This document shows, piece by piece, positions 44,977-55,187 of a stretch of 64,000 bases of DNA. Made by a program: the position numbers and the translations under genes. The notes below the pieces were generated by a model, which saw nothing but the letters and a program-made list of their open reading frames with translations, was not told where the DNA came from and made no database searches. The stretch comes from Jannaschia sp. S6380 (lineage in GTDB: Bacteria > Pseudomonadota > Alphaproteobacteria > Rhodobacterales > Rhodobacteraceae), in NCBI RefSeq assembly GCF_023015695.1, contig NZ_JALKAS010000001.1, forward strand, positions 434,001 through 498,000, written 5' to 3'. The first letter of the stretch is position 1. Each line of letters opens with the position of its first letter.

Positions 44977-46227
44977 TCACATCAGTTCCGGCTCGCCACC
45001 CACGCGCGTTGCCAGGCGCGCGACCGTCAGGCCCTGAACGATGATCGAGAACAGGACCACGAAATAGGTGCAGGTCAACATCAGCGGCTTCCATTCGTTG
45101 TCCGGCAGGGCCAGCACGAGCGCGACCGATATGCCGCCCTTCAATCCGCCCCAGGTCATGATGCGGGTGATGCCGTCCTCGAACTCGGGCGAGAACGGCT
45201 TGAGCAGTTGGACCGGCACGAAGACCGCGGCGAAGCGCGCCAGCAGGTGCAGGGCGATCGCGGCGAGGCCGGCGACCACGAAGCTGGCCTCGAAGGCGAC
45301 GGCGAAGACCTCCACCCCGATCAGCAGGAACAGGACGGCATTCAGGATCTCGTCGACCAGGGTCCAGAACGTGTCGACATGGGCCCGGGTGTCGTCGGAC
45401 ATGCCGTACTTGCTGCCGACATCGCCGATCAGCAGGCCCGCCACGACCGCCATTATAGGCGCCGAGACATGCAACCAGACCGCGAGCTGGTAGCCCCCGA
45501 ACGCCAGGGCCAGCGTGATCAGCACCTCCAGCGGCGGGTCGTCGATGCGGCGCATGATGCGGAACGTCAGCCAGCCCAGCGCGCCGCCCAGCGCGGCACC
45601 GCCGAACGCTTCCCGCACGAAGAGGCGGGCGGCGTCCGACAGGCCGGCGCCATGCGCGTCGCCGGTCGGAAAGGCGATGCCGACCAGGACCAGAAACACG
45701 ACATATCCGACGCCGTCATTGAAGAGCGACTCGCCCGCGATCTTCGTCTCCAGCGTCCGGGGCAGGTTGGCCGCGCGCAGCACGCCCAGCACCGCGACCG
45801 GATCGGTGGGCGAGATTAGCGATCCGAAGACCAGCGCGATCAGAAGCGGGGCCCCGGTGATCCAGCTGAACCCGACGCCGGCGATGATCGTCGACAGGCC
45901 CACCCCCAGTGTCGCCATAAGCAGCACCAGCATCCATTCGCGCCTCAGGTCGGCCACCTTGACATGCAGCGCGCCCGCGAACAGCAGCAGGCCCAGCATC
46001 CCCTCCAGCAGGGCGTCGGAGAATTCGATGTTCAGGACGACGGCGCGGATGTTGTCGGCCACCCCCAGTCCGGGCGCCACCAGGTCGAGCATCATGATCC
46101 CGAAGCTGGCCGCCAGTGCCACGATCAGGATGCCGATCGCCGATGGCAGCTTGAGGAACAGGTAGTTGATTGCCCCGAACGCCGCCGCGAGGACGAGGAG
46201 GAGCGAGGCGACATGCAGCAGGTTCAT
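44977..46227 (-). CDS. Cation:proton antiporter (CPA1/NhaP-like)
   Basis: A 416-aa protein with about 12 membrane helices. Motifs of the CPA1 Na+/H+ exchangers are present: FGSLISPTDPVAVLGVL with its DP pair, ESLFNDGVGYVVFLVL with the ND pair, and MTWGGLKGGISVALVLALP. It exchanges Na+ or K+ for protons across the inner membrane. It is last in a minus-strand group (kinase, EamA exporter, DUF985, antiporter). Confidence 0.9.
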   Translation of the reverse strand: MNLLHVASLLLVLAAAFGAINYLFLKLPSAIGILIVALAASFGIMMLDLVAPGLGVADNIRAVVLNIEFSDALLEGMLGLLLFAGALHVKVADLRREWMLVLLMATLGVGLSTIIAGVGFSWITGAPLLIALVFGSLISPTDPVAVLGVLRAANLPRTLETKIAGESLFNDGVGYVVFLVLVGIAFPTGDAHGAGLSDAARLFVREAFGGAALGGALGWLTFRIMRRIDDPPLEVLITLALAFGGYQLAVWLHVSAPIMAVVAGLLIGDVGSKYGMSDDTRAHVDTFWTLVDEILNAVLFLLIGVEVFAVAFEASFVVAGLAAIALHLLARFAAVFVPVQLLKPFSPEFEDGITRIMTWGGLKGGISVALVLALPDNEWKPLMLTCTYFVVLFSIIVQGLTVARLATRVGGEPELM

Positions 46228-46246
46228 GGGCAGGGGATCCTGGACT

Positions 46247-46669
46247 TCACGTAGGGATGTCGAAATCCGGGTCCGCCAGTTCGAACCCGTCGAAGGTGAA
46301 GCCCGGAGTGACGGTGCAACTGACCAATGTCCAGTCCCCCGTGCCGCGCGCCGTCTGCCAATGACCCGCGGGCACGGTCCCCTGCAGCGCATGGTTCAGC
46401 GGGTCGCCCCCCAGCGTCGTTGACCGGACCGGACCCGCCGCGTCGGCCGCCTGCGACAGGATGAGCGGGGCGCCGGCTTGCCAGAACCAGATTTCGGTCG
46501 CGTCGACACGGTGCCAATGGCTGCGCTCCCCCGCACGGAGCAGGAAATGTATGGCGGTCCCGACGGGGCGCCCGCCGGGGCCGGATGGACCGGCCCATGT
46601 CTGCCGATACCATCCGCCTTCGGGATGCGGTGTCAGACGAAGATGGTCGATGATGCGTTCGGCGGTCAT
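46247..46669 (-). CDS. DUF985 cupin protein
   Basis: A 140-aa single-domain cupin of the DUF985 family: LRLTPHPEGGWYRQTW, TAIHFLLRAGERSHWHRVDATEIWFW, and VSCTVTPGFTFDGFELAD. The two cupin metal/ligand motifs are visible, but the family has no assigned reaction. Its start overlaps the DMT exporter stop by 4 bp and it precedes the antiporter by 19 bp. Confidence 0.88.
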   Translation of the reverse strand: MTAERIIDHLRLTPHPEGGWYRQTWAGPSGPGGRPVGTAIHFLLRAGERSHWHRVDATEIWFWQAGAPLILSQAADAAGPVRSTTLGGDPLNHALQGTVPAGHWQTARGTGDWTLVSCTVTPGFTFDGFELADPDFDIPT

Positions 46670-47559
46670 GCCGGACCCCTTTCGCGCCAGAGGATGTAGA
46701 GCCCCGTGGCGACGGTCACGCCGATCCCGGCCATGGCCAGCGGGTTCGGAAAGTCGCCGAAGATCAGCAGGCCGATCAGGGCGGCCACGGGAATTTCCAG
46801 ATACTGCATCGGGGCCAGGGTCGAGGCCGGCGCATGGCGCAGCGACCAGGTCATCAACAGATGCGCCACGGTCCCGAGCCCACCCATCAACAGCAGCAGC
46901 GGCAGATGCCCCGATACCGGCGCGACGGCCAGCGTGCCAACGGCGGGCAGGGTCGCGTAGGCCAGGCCCAGCACGAGGGTCGCCAACCCGCCCGACGCGG
47001 CCTGCATGGCGATCGGATCCGCCTCGTCCGCGATACGACGGGTGACGAGCATGAAGGCGGCGAACACGAAGGCCACGCCCAGCGGGTACAGCACCGGCCA
47101 GCCCACGGCGACGAAGCTGGGCTGCATCACCATCAGCGTGCCGACGAAGCCGATGGCGCAGGCCGTCAGGCGTCGTCGTCCGACGGCCTCCCCCAGCAGG
47201 AAGTGTCCCAGCAGCAGGAGGATGAACGGCATGACGAATGCGATGGCCAGTGCGTCGGCCAGCGGCAGATACGTCAGCCCCGTCACCATCAGCCAGATGC
47301 CCGCGACCTGCAGCGCGGCGCGCAACGCGGTCAATTGCCAACCCAGCCGCGACATCGACCAGCCGCGCGCCGTGATCGAGACGATCGGGGTAAGCACGAC
47401 GACCTGCACGGCGAAACGCACGAGTACGAGTTGGAGGACGGGGAAATCGCGGGCCAGCAGCTTTGCCGTCGCATCCGACATGGGGGCCAGGCAACAGAAG
47501 CCCACCATCAGCAGCATGCCCAGCGCCGGTCGGTCGGCGCGGGGTTGCGTCAGGGTCAA
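46666..47559 (-). CDS. EamA-type (DMT) transporter
   Basis: A 297-aa protein with ten membrane helices in two EamA halves (the repeat unit is visible as DALAIAFVMPFILLLLG and TLAPMQYLEIPVAALIGLLIFG). The family exports amino acids or other metabolites, and the substrate is not predictable. It overlaps the histidine kinase by 4 bp and DUF985 by 4 bp. A second, unrelated-by-locus EamA gene lies at 50271-51188. Confidence 0.87.
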   Translation of the reverse strand: MTLTQPRADRPALGMLLMVGFCCLAPMSDATAKLLARDFPVLQLVLVRFAVQVVVLTPIVSITARGWSMSRLGWQLTALRAALQVAGIWLMVTGLTYLPLADALAIAFVMPFILLLLGHFLLGEAVGRRRLTACAIGFVGTLMVMQPSFVAVGWPVLYPLGVAFVFAAFMLVTRRIADEADPIAMQAASGGLATLVLGLAYATLPAVGTLAVAPVSGHLPLLLLMGGLGTVAHLLMTWSLRHAPASTLAPMQYLEIPVAALIGLLIFGDFPNPLAMAGIGVTVATGLYILWRERGPA

Positions 47560-48851
47560 GTGGGCAGGCGCAGACGCGCCGTGGTCCCGACGCCCGGGGC
47601 GCTTTCCAGTTCGAACGTGCCGCCGGCACGGCGGGCGAAATCGGTGACCATGGCCAGCCCGAGGCCCGATCCCTGGCCCGGCGGCTTTGTCGTCACGAAG
47701 GGCTCGGTGGCACGCGCCAGAACCGCGGGCTCCATCCCCGGGCCGTCATCGGCGACCGTGATCATGATCCAGGGTCCCGTATCCGACGGCGCCGCGGGCG
47801 AGGCGATCTCGACCGCGCGCAGTGTGATCGTCCCGCCTTCGACCATCGCGTCGCGCGCGTTGACGATCAGGTTCAGCATCGCCGCCTCGAACTGCGACGG
47901 GTCGGTGCGCAGGCCGAGGGGTGCTTCGGCCTCGACCGTCAGGACGACATTGGCCGGCAGGACCCGGCGGGCGAAACGGGCGAACCCTTCCAGGAACGGT
48001 GCGAGGTCCAGCATCCGCGTGTCGCTGGGCGCCCTGCGGCTGGCCGCCAGCAGCTGACTGACAAGATGTCCGCCGCGTTCCGTCGCATCGCCGATCTCGC
48101 GCAGGAGCGGGTCGCGTTCGGCGGCGGGCACCTCGCCCAGAAGGTCGATGTTGCCCCGCATGACGGTCAGCAGGTTGTTGAAGTCATGCGCGATCCCGCT
48201 GGTCAGCCGGCCCACGGCCTCGCCCTTCTGGGCATGCACCAGCTCTTCGGTCCGGGCCGAAAGGCGCGCCCGCGTGGCGGCGGTCGTCAGGACGACTTGG
48301 GCGAAATAGACCGTGATTAGTGTCACGGCCACATGCAGGAAGATACGGTCGCCCATCTCCATCCCGTTGACGAAGCCGACGCCGAAGGTCGTCAGCTGCG
48401 CGCCCAGTGCGACGATGACGACGCCGATCCGGGCGGCGTCCTGCGACCGCGTGTCGTAGCCGATGCAGTTCAGCGCCTGCCCGAAGATCAGCAGTGCCGC
48501 CGCCCGCGATCCCGTGACCGTGGGCCAGAAGGCGTTGACCACGGCGAAACCCGTGAATGCGGCGATGGTGACGCCATGATGGGCCAGCAGGCCCATCAGC
48601 ATGCCGCGCGTCACCTGCGCGGCGCGCGCCACGCGGCCGACATGGCGCACGTAGGTCAGGTCGGAGATGAAATAGATCGGGGCGATCAGCGCGACCCAGG
48701 GCGAGCCGTCATAGACCAGCATCAGGACGATGGCGGCCGCGATCAGGATCAGGCGCAGGGGCCGGTCGGGCGCCTGCTCCTGCTCGATGGCGAGGAAGTC
48801 GGCGACCTGGCGGCGGAACTGTCTGTCCTTCAGAGTAGGGGCGTGCATCAT
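47556..48851 (-). CDS. Membrane-bound sensor histidine kinase
   Basis: A 431-aa kinase. The N-terminal third has five to six hydrophobic segments, followed by the dimerisation/phospho-acceptor region GIAHDFNNLLTVMRGNIDLL (His near residue 216), N-box NLIVNARDAMVEG, VADDGPGM and GSGLGLAMV ATP-binding boxes. The HDFNNLL form is typical of HWE/hybrid-like kinases, but no receiver domain is attached and no response regulator gene is next to it. It heads the operon with the EamA exporter, DUF985 and antiporter. Confidence 0.88.
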   Translation of the reverse strand: MMHAPTLKDRQFRRQVADFLAIEQEQAPDRPLRLILIAAAIVLMLVYDGSPWVALIAPIYFISDLTYVRHVGRVARAAQVTRGMLMGLLAHHGVTIAAFTGFAVVNAFWPTVTGSRAAALLIFGQALNCIGYDTRSQDAARIGVVIVALGAQLTTFGVGFVNGMEMGDRIFLHVAVTLITVYFAQVVLTTAATRARLSARTEELVHAQKGEAVGRLTSGIAHDFNNLLTVMRGNIDLLGEVPAAERDPLLREIGDATERGGHLVSQLLAASRRAPSDTRMLDLAPFLEGFARFARRVLPANVVLTVEAEAPLGLRTDPSQFEAAMLNLIVNARDAMVEGGTITLRAVEIASPAAPSDTGPWIMITVADDGPGMEPAVLARATEPFVTTKPPGQGSGLGLAMVTDFARRAGGTFELESAPGVGTTARLRLPT

Positions 48852-48947
48852 CGCAAAGCTCCGTTCCCGAGGACGCTAGCATAGGCGGTATCCCGCGCAA
48901 GCGGAACGCGCGCCGATGCGGGACGGCGGGCGACACTGTTGCCGGGA

Positions 48948-50270
<1,323 letters not shown>

Positions 50271-51188
50271 TTACGCTTGGGAAGCGGCGCGCAGCCGTGC
50301 CTCGCGGATCAAGGTGAAGAGCCCCGACGCGATCACGACGCCGACCCCGATCAGGGTCGCGGCACCGGGACGCTCGCCGAAGAACGCCACGCCGACGAAG
50401 AGCGCGAACAGCATTCGCGAGTAGCGGAACGAGGAGACGACGGCGATATCTCCCAACCGGGTCGCCGCGACGATGGTCAGGTATCCCGCCATTCCGATCG
50501 CGACACAAAGCGCGAGAACGCCGAACTGCGCCAGTTCCGGGGTGACGAGAGGTTCGCCAAGCGCGACCTGCAGCAGGATGCCCGCCGGCACCAGCGACGC
50601 GAAGGCATGTAGCGACAGCCGTGCACCGGACACCACGCCCGGCATCGTCCGCGTCACCAGGTCGCGCCCGGCCAGGGCCAACATGCCGGCGACGGCCAGC
50701 AGCACCGCCGGTTCGAACCCCGCCGCCCCCGGTCGGATGATCAGAAGCACGCCCGCGAACCCGAAACCGATGGCTGCCCAGCGACGCCAGCCGACCGTCG
50801 CACCCAGGAAGACGGCCGCCCCCATCGCGACGACCAGCGGCGTGGCCTGGATCACCGCCGAGGCGAGCGAGAGCGGGATCAGGGCCAGCGCCGAGATGAA
50901 GCAGCAACTTCCGAACACCTCGAACCCCGTACGGGCCAGGACACGGGGGCGCAGATAGTGTGGCGACCAGATGCCCTGACCCGATACCGTCAGCCAGGCG
51001 ACGAAGGCCACGGCCCCGCCCAGACCCAGCATCCAGACGATCTGCGCCGGGGCGAAGGCACCCGACAGGCCCTTGATCAGTGCATCCTCCACCGTGAAAC
51101 ACGCCATGGCGGCCACCATCAGCGCGGCGCCCTTCAGGCTGTCCGTGGCCGCGGACATGGTGCCGCGTGCCAGCGATCCATCAGTCAT
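50271..51188 (-). CDS. EamA-type (DMT) transporter
   Basis: A 305-aa ten-helix EamA protein (AMACFTVEDALIKGLSGAF..., ASAVIQATPLVVAMGAAVFLG, FSYSRMLFALFVGVAFFGERP). The start overlaps the Fur-type gene by 8 bp, so translation is coupled and control by that metal regulator is possible. Substrate unknown. Confidence 0.87.
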   Translation of the reverse strand: MTDGSLARGTMSAATDSLKGAALMVAAMACFTVEDALIKGLSGAFAPAQIVWMLGLGGAVAFVAWLTVSGQGIWSPHYLRPRVLARTGFEVFGSCCFISALALIPLSLASAVIQATPLVVAMGAAVFLGATVGWRRWAAIGFGFAGVLLIIRPGAAGFEPAVLLAVAGMLALAGRDLVTRTMPGVVSGARLSLHAFASLVPAGILLQVALGEPLVTPELAQFGVLALCVAIGMAGYLTIVAATRLGDIAVVSSFRYSRMLFALFVGVAFFGERPGAATLIGVGVVIASGLFTLIREARLRAASQA

Positions 51189-51600
51189 CGCGGTGGCGCT
51201 TCGTGCCGAACAGCTCGAGCCTGTGCCCCTTCAGGTCGTAGCCCAGACGCTCCGCGATCCGTTCCTGCAGTGCCTCGATCTCGGGGTCGACGAACTCGAT
51301 CACCTCTCCGGTCTGCAAGTCGATGAGGTGGTCGTGATGGTCCCGTTCGGCGTCTTCGTATCGCGCGCGTCCGTCGCCGAACTCCCGACGCTCCAAGAGG
51401 CCCGATTCCTCGAACAGCTTGACGGTGCGATAGACGGTCGCGACCGAGATGTTCGGATCCACCGCCGCCGCCCGCGCGTGGATCGTCTCGACATCGGGGT
51501 GATCGTCCGACGCTTCCAGCACCTGCGCCACGGTGCGGCGCTGCCCGGTCAGGCGCAGGCCCTGCGCTTCGCAGCGGTCGAGGATCGATGGCGTCGTCAT
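51181..51600 (-). CDS. Fur-family metal regulator (Mur-like)
   Basis: A 139-aa Fur-type repressor. The winged HTH has VATVYRTVKLFEESGLLE, and the metal site is DAERDHHDHLIDLQTGEVIEFVD. It lacks the paired C-terminal CxxC motifs of Fur/Zur proteins, having one cysteine only near the start, a feature of the alphaproteobacterial Fur/Mur group that responds to manganese and iron. The start MTTPSILDRCE is the family-like N-terminus. It is followed by an overlapping EamA transporter gene and preceded by selO. Confidence 0.85.
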   Translation of the reverse strand: MTTPSILDRCEAQGLRLTGQRRTVAQVLEASDDHPDVETIHARAAAVDPNISVATVYRTVKLFEESGLLERREFGDGRARYEDAERDHHDHLIDLQTGEVIEFVDPEIEALQERIAERLGYDLKGHRLELFGTKRHRDD

Positions 51601-51636
51601 GGCCGCCCTCCTATCGGGGCATCGCGAATGGGGCAA

Positions 51637-53025
51637 TCACGTCCCGCAGAAGGTCTGCGTGACCCGCTCCGCATCGGTTGCGGGTACACGGTAGGGCCTG
51701 TTCGCCTCCGTTTCCGACCACGGATCGGCCAGCACGGCATTCAAGGCATGGAACGGCGCGAGATCGCCTTCATAGGCCGCGGCGATGGCCTGTTCGACGC
51801 GGTGGTTGCGCGGGATGATCGCCGGGTTCGCCCTTGCCATCGCCCCATTGTCCGGGCTGCGGGCTTGCCAGCGGGCCAGCCAATCGTCGAAGCGTTCGCG
51901 GCAGGTGACCTGATCGCGGGCCACGTCGGGATCCACGGTCAGCGCGCGGAACGTATTGGTGAAGTCGCCCCCGCCTTCGCGCATGATATCGAGAAGTTCC
52001 ATGGCGAGGTTCATGTCGTTCATCCCGATCTTCGCCGCCATCACCTTGGTCCAGGCCTTCGCATAGAGGTCGCGGAACCCTTCCAGCACCTCGGTCGCGT
52101 CCGCCACGGCGGCCTCGCGATCGCCCATCAGCGGCAGCAACGCGGTCGCCAGCTGCGCCAGGTTCCAGAGCGCAATGTCGGGCTGCTTCGACCAGGCATA
52201 GCGGCCGAACTGATCGATGGAGCTGAACACGATGTCGGGGTGATACGTCTCCATGAAGGCGCAGGGGCCATAGTCGATGGTTTCGCCCGAGATGGTCATG
52301 TTGTCGGTGTTCATCACGCCATGGACGAAGCCCAGACCCATCCACTGCGCGACCAGCTTGGCCTGCGCGTCCATCACGTGCCGCAGCAGACCCATCGGAC
52401 CGTCGGCCCCTGGGGCGTGCCGCGCGATCGCGTGGTCCAGCAGAAGGCGCAATCCTTCGACATCGTCACGCGCGGCGAAGACCTGAAACGTGCCGACCCG
52501 GATATGGCTGGCCGCGATCCGTGTCAGCACCCCGCCGGGCAGCGGTCCTTCCTGGCGCAGGACCGTCTCGCCCGTGGTCACGGCGGCGAGCGCGCGAGTG
52601 GTCGGCACGCCCAATGCATGCATCGCCTCGGACACGACGTATTCGCGGATCACCGGGCCCAGTGCCGCGCGTCCGTCGCCCATGCGACTGTAGGGCGTGG
52701 GCCCCGATCCCTTGAGTTGCACGTCCACGCGCCCCTGCGGCCCCAGATGCTCGCCCAACAGGATCGCGCGTCCGTCGCCCAGTTGCGGCGACCAGCCCCC
52801 GAATTGATGCCCGGCATAGAGCTGCGCCAACGGCTTCGCCCCCTCGGGCACGCGATTGCCGGCGAAAACATCCACCGCGTCCCGCAGGGCATCCGGGTCC
52901 AACCCGAGTTCACGCGCCAGACCCTCGTTCAGCGCCACCCAACCCGGATCGGCGACCGGGGCAGGCGCCATCTTCGTATAGAACCGCTCCGGCAGACGGG
53001 TGTAGGAATTGTCGAAGGCGAACAT
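51637..53025 (-). CDS. selO: SelO/YdiU protein adenylyltransferase
   Basis: A 462-aa pseudokinase-fold AMPylase. Signatures: [80 protein letters not shown]. The known activity is transfer of AMP to Ser/Thr/Tyr of redox proteins. The C-terminus ends TFCGT with a cysteine at the third-last position where vertebrate SelO has selenocysteine. A GAGGAAG ribosome site precedes the start and a hairpin of the upstream gene lies just before it. Confidence 0.93.
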   Translation of the reverse strand: MFAFDNSYTRLPERFYTKMAPAPVADPGWVALNEGLARELGLDPDALRDAVDVFAGNRVPEGAKPLAQLYAGHQFGGWSPQLGDGRAILLGEHLGPQGRVDVQLKGSGPTPYSRMGDGRAALGPVIREYVVSEAMHALGVPTTRALAAVTTGETVLRQEGPLPGGVLTRIAASHIRVGTFQVFAARDDVEGLRLLLDHAIARHAPGADGPMGLLRHVMDAQAKLVAQWMGLGFVHGVMNTDNMTISGETIDYGPCAFMETYHPDIVFSSIDQFGRYAWSKQPDIALWNLAQLATALLPLMGDREAAVADATEVLEGFRDLYAKAWTKVMAAKIGMNDMNLAMELLDIMREGGGDFTNTFRALTVDPDVARDQVTCRERFDDWLARWQARSPDNGAMARANPAIIPRNHRVEQAIAAAYEGDLAPFHALNAVLADPWSETEANRPYRVPATDAERVTQTFCGT

Positions 53026-53057
53026 GGTCTTCCTCTGGCGGCAAATACCTCGGGGAG

Positions 53058-53079
53058 CGCGAGGGGCGGGCCCCTCGCG
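53058..53079 (-). terminator. Hairpin terminator after the nucleoside hydrolase gene
   Basis: A perfect 9-bp stem, CGCGAGGGG / CCCCTCGCG, with a 4-nt loop, 4 bp after the nucleoside hydrolase stop. On the minus strand it is followed by ctccccgaggtatttgccgcc, an intergenic motif very common in rhodobacteria. Confidence 0.65.
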
Positions 53080-53082
53080 GCG

Positions 53083-54015
53083 CTACAGACGCGTCAGTCG
53101 CGCGGTCAGGAGGTCGAAGAACCCGTCCGCGTCCATGTCGCCGATGAACAACGCATTGGGCGTCCGGTCGGTCACGCCCCACCAATCGGCCACGGTCATG
53201 CCACGTGTCAGCGGGCTGTCGACCTCGATCTCGACATTGACCTCGCGCCCGTCGAACAAATCGGGGCGCAGCAGCCAGGCGATCACGCAGGGGTCGTGCA
53301 GCGGCGCGCCCTCGCTGCCGTACTTTTCCATGTCGAACCGCTCGAAGAACCCGGTCCATCCGGCGACCGCCTGACCCACGCGTCCGGCGGCGCGGAAGGC
53401 GTCGTTACGCGCGCGCGTCGTCAGTGCCTTGTGCGTGCAGTCCAGCGGCAGGACGGTGATCGGGGCGCCGCAGGCGAAGACGTCGCGCGCGGCCTCGGGG
53501 TCGACATAGATGTTGAACTCGGCCGCGGGCGTGATGTTGCCCACTTCGAAATAGGCGCCGCCCATCATCACGATCCGCGCAATCCGGTCGGCGATATCGG
53601 GCGCGCGCGACAGGGCCGTCGCGACGTTCGTGAGCGGCCCGAGGGGACAGAGCGTGACGGCCCCCGGCGCCTCGGTCCGTAATGTGTCGATGATGAAGTC
53701 GACCGCATGCCGATCCTGCAACGGCATCGCCGGATCGGGCAGGTCGGTGCCGTCGAGGCCGGTCTTGCCGTGGACATGCTCCGCCGTGACGAGGTCGCGC
53801 GCCATGGGGCGATCGCAGCCGGCGAAGACGGGCACATCCGGCCGTCCGGCCAGTTCGCAGACGACACGCGCGTTTCGCGCCGTCAGGTCCAGCGGCACGT
53901 TGCCTGCCACGGCGGTGATGCCGAGGACGTCCAGTTCGGGCGAAGCCAGCGCCAGCAGGATCGCGACGGCGTCGTCCTGGCCCGGGTCGGTGTCGATGAT
54001 GATCTTCTGTGTCAT
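53083..54015 (-). CDS. Nucleoside hydrolase (inosine/uridine-preferring type)
   Basis: A 310-aa enzyme cleaving the N-glycosidic bond of ribonucleosides. The calcium-binding DTDPGQDDA motif is at residues 8-16, then VHGKTGLDGTD, and MGGAYFEVGNITPAAEFNIYVDPEAA near the active site. The start MTQKIIIDTDPG is the family N-terminus behind a ccggag site. It is followed by a hairpin and then selO. Confidence 0.93.
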   Translation of the reverse strand: MTQKIIIDTDPGQDDAVAILLALASPELDVLGITAVAGNVPLDLTARNARVVCELAGRPDVPVFAGCDRPMARDLVTAEHVHGKTGLDGTDLPDPAMPLQDRHAVDFIIDTLRTEAPGAVTLCPLGPLTNVATALSRAPDIADRIARIVMMGGAYFEVGNITPAAEFNIYVDPEAARDVFACGAPITVLPLDCTHKALTTRARNDAFRAAGRVGQAVAGWTGFFERFDMEKYGSEGAPLHDPCVIAWLLRPDLFDGREVNVEIEVDSPLTRGMTVADWWGVTDRTPNALFIGDMDADGFFDLLTARLTRL

Positions 54016-54109
54016 GCCCGGAGGAAGAACGGCGCGCCCCGGAATGTCCAGAGCGCGCCGCGTCACCGCCCGTTCGCGGGCCGAACCCGCCAGCACGGTA
54101 TTCCGTCGA

Positions 54110-55120
54110 TCAGGAGCCGGCGTCGAAATCGACCTCCTCGACCAGCTTCAGCGCCTCGGCGCGGTGGCTGGCGATGTCAGTCAGGGGCGTGTCGTCCGCG
54201 GTGATCTCGCCCCAGCCGGCCACGAGGTCGGACGGCGGCGTGTCGGGGGCCACGGGGTACTCGTTGACCACCTCGGCATAGGTCTGCTGCGCCTCGGGCG
54301 AGGAAAGGTATTCCATGAAGGCGAGCGCCTCCGCCTCGTTCGAGGCCCCTTCGACCATGGCGACGCCCGAGATGTTCACATGCGTGCCCGAGCCGTCCTC
54401 GAAGGTCGGGAATTCGATGCGGACGGCGTTGGCCCATTCGGCCTGCTCGGGGTCCTTCAGCATCGCACCCATGTAGTAGGTGTTGCCGATCGAGACGTCG
54501 CATTCCCCGGCCCAGATCGACTTGACCTGTGCGCGGTCGTTGCCTTCGGGCGCCTTGGCCAGGTTCGCCTTCACGCCCTCCAGCCAGTCGCGCGTGGCCT
54601 CGACGCCGTTATGCTCGATCATCGCCGAGATCAGGCCGATCGTATAGACATGCGTGCCCGAGCGGGTGCAGATGCGACCCGCCCATTCCGGATCGGCCAA
54701 ATCCTCGTAGGTCGTGACCTCGCCCTCACCGACGCGCTCCTTGCTGGCATAGATCACGCGGCCGCGCGTGGTCAGGCCGAACCAGTGGTTGTCTGCGTCG
54801 CGCATGTTCTCGGGGATGTTCGTCTCGAGCGTCTCGCTTTCGACCGGCTGGGTAACGCCCGCCTCCTTGGCCTCAGCCAGGCGCGAGATGTCGACGGTGA
54901 AGATCAGGTCGGCGGGGCTGCGCTCGCCCTCGGCAACCAGCCGTTCGGTGATGCCCTTGTCGATATAGACGACGTTGGCCGTGTGACCGGTCGCTTCCTG
55001 GAACCCGTCGATCAGCGGCTGGATCAGTTCGGGCTGACGGTAGGAGTAGACGTTCACCTCGCCCGCGAAGGCGGGCAGGGCGGCGAGGGCAGTGGTGGCG
55101 AGAATCGCGGTCCGGAGCAT
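54110..55120 (-). CDS. Iron(III) ABC transporter periplasmic binding protein (FbpA/FutA-type)
   Basis: A 336-aa protein with a 19-residue signal peptide (MLRTAILATTALAALPAFA) and then EVNVYSYRQPELIQPLID. The iron-ligand tyrosine pair lies in SIGNTYYMGAM, typical of the ferric-binding group. It begins behind an AGGAGG site. No permease or ATPase gene is adjacent, so its partners must be elsewhere. The signal places it in the periplasm. Confidence 0.9.
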   Translation of the reverse strand: MLRTAILATTALAALPAFAGEVNVYSYRQPELIQPLIDGFQEATGHTANVVYIDKGITERLVAEGERSPADLIFTVDISRLAEAKEAGVTQPVESETLETNIPENMRDADNHWFGLTTRGRVIYASKERVGEGEVTTYEDLADPEWAGRICTRSGTHVYTIGLISAMIEHNGVEATRDWLEGVKANLAKAPEGNDRAQVKSIWAGECDVSIGNTYYMGAMLKDPEQAEWANAVRIEFPTFEDGSGTHVNISGVAMVEGASNEAEALAFMEYLSSPEAQQTYAEVVNEYPVAPDTPPSDLVAGWGEITADDTPLTDIASHRAEALKLVEEVDFDAGS

Positions 55121-55147
55121 CGGAACCTCCTGTTGTTCGATGCATCC

Positions 55148-55176
55148 GATATTTCCGACAAAAACGATCAGGTCAA
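55148..55176 (-). promoter_or_regulatory. Probable promoter of the iron-binding protein gene
   Basis: TTGACC (-35, 55171-55176) and AATATC (-10, 55148-55153), 17 bp apart on the minus strand. They lie in an unusually AT-rich gap about 30 bp before the start codon. No clear Fur or Irr box was identified. Confidence 0.4.
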
Positions 55177-55187
55177 TCCCGAGTATT

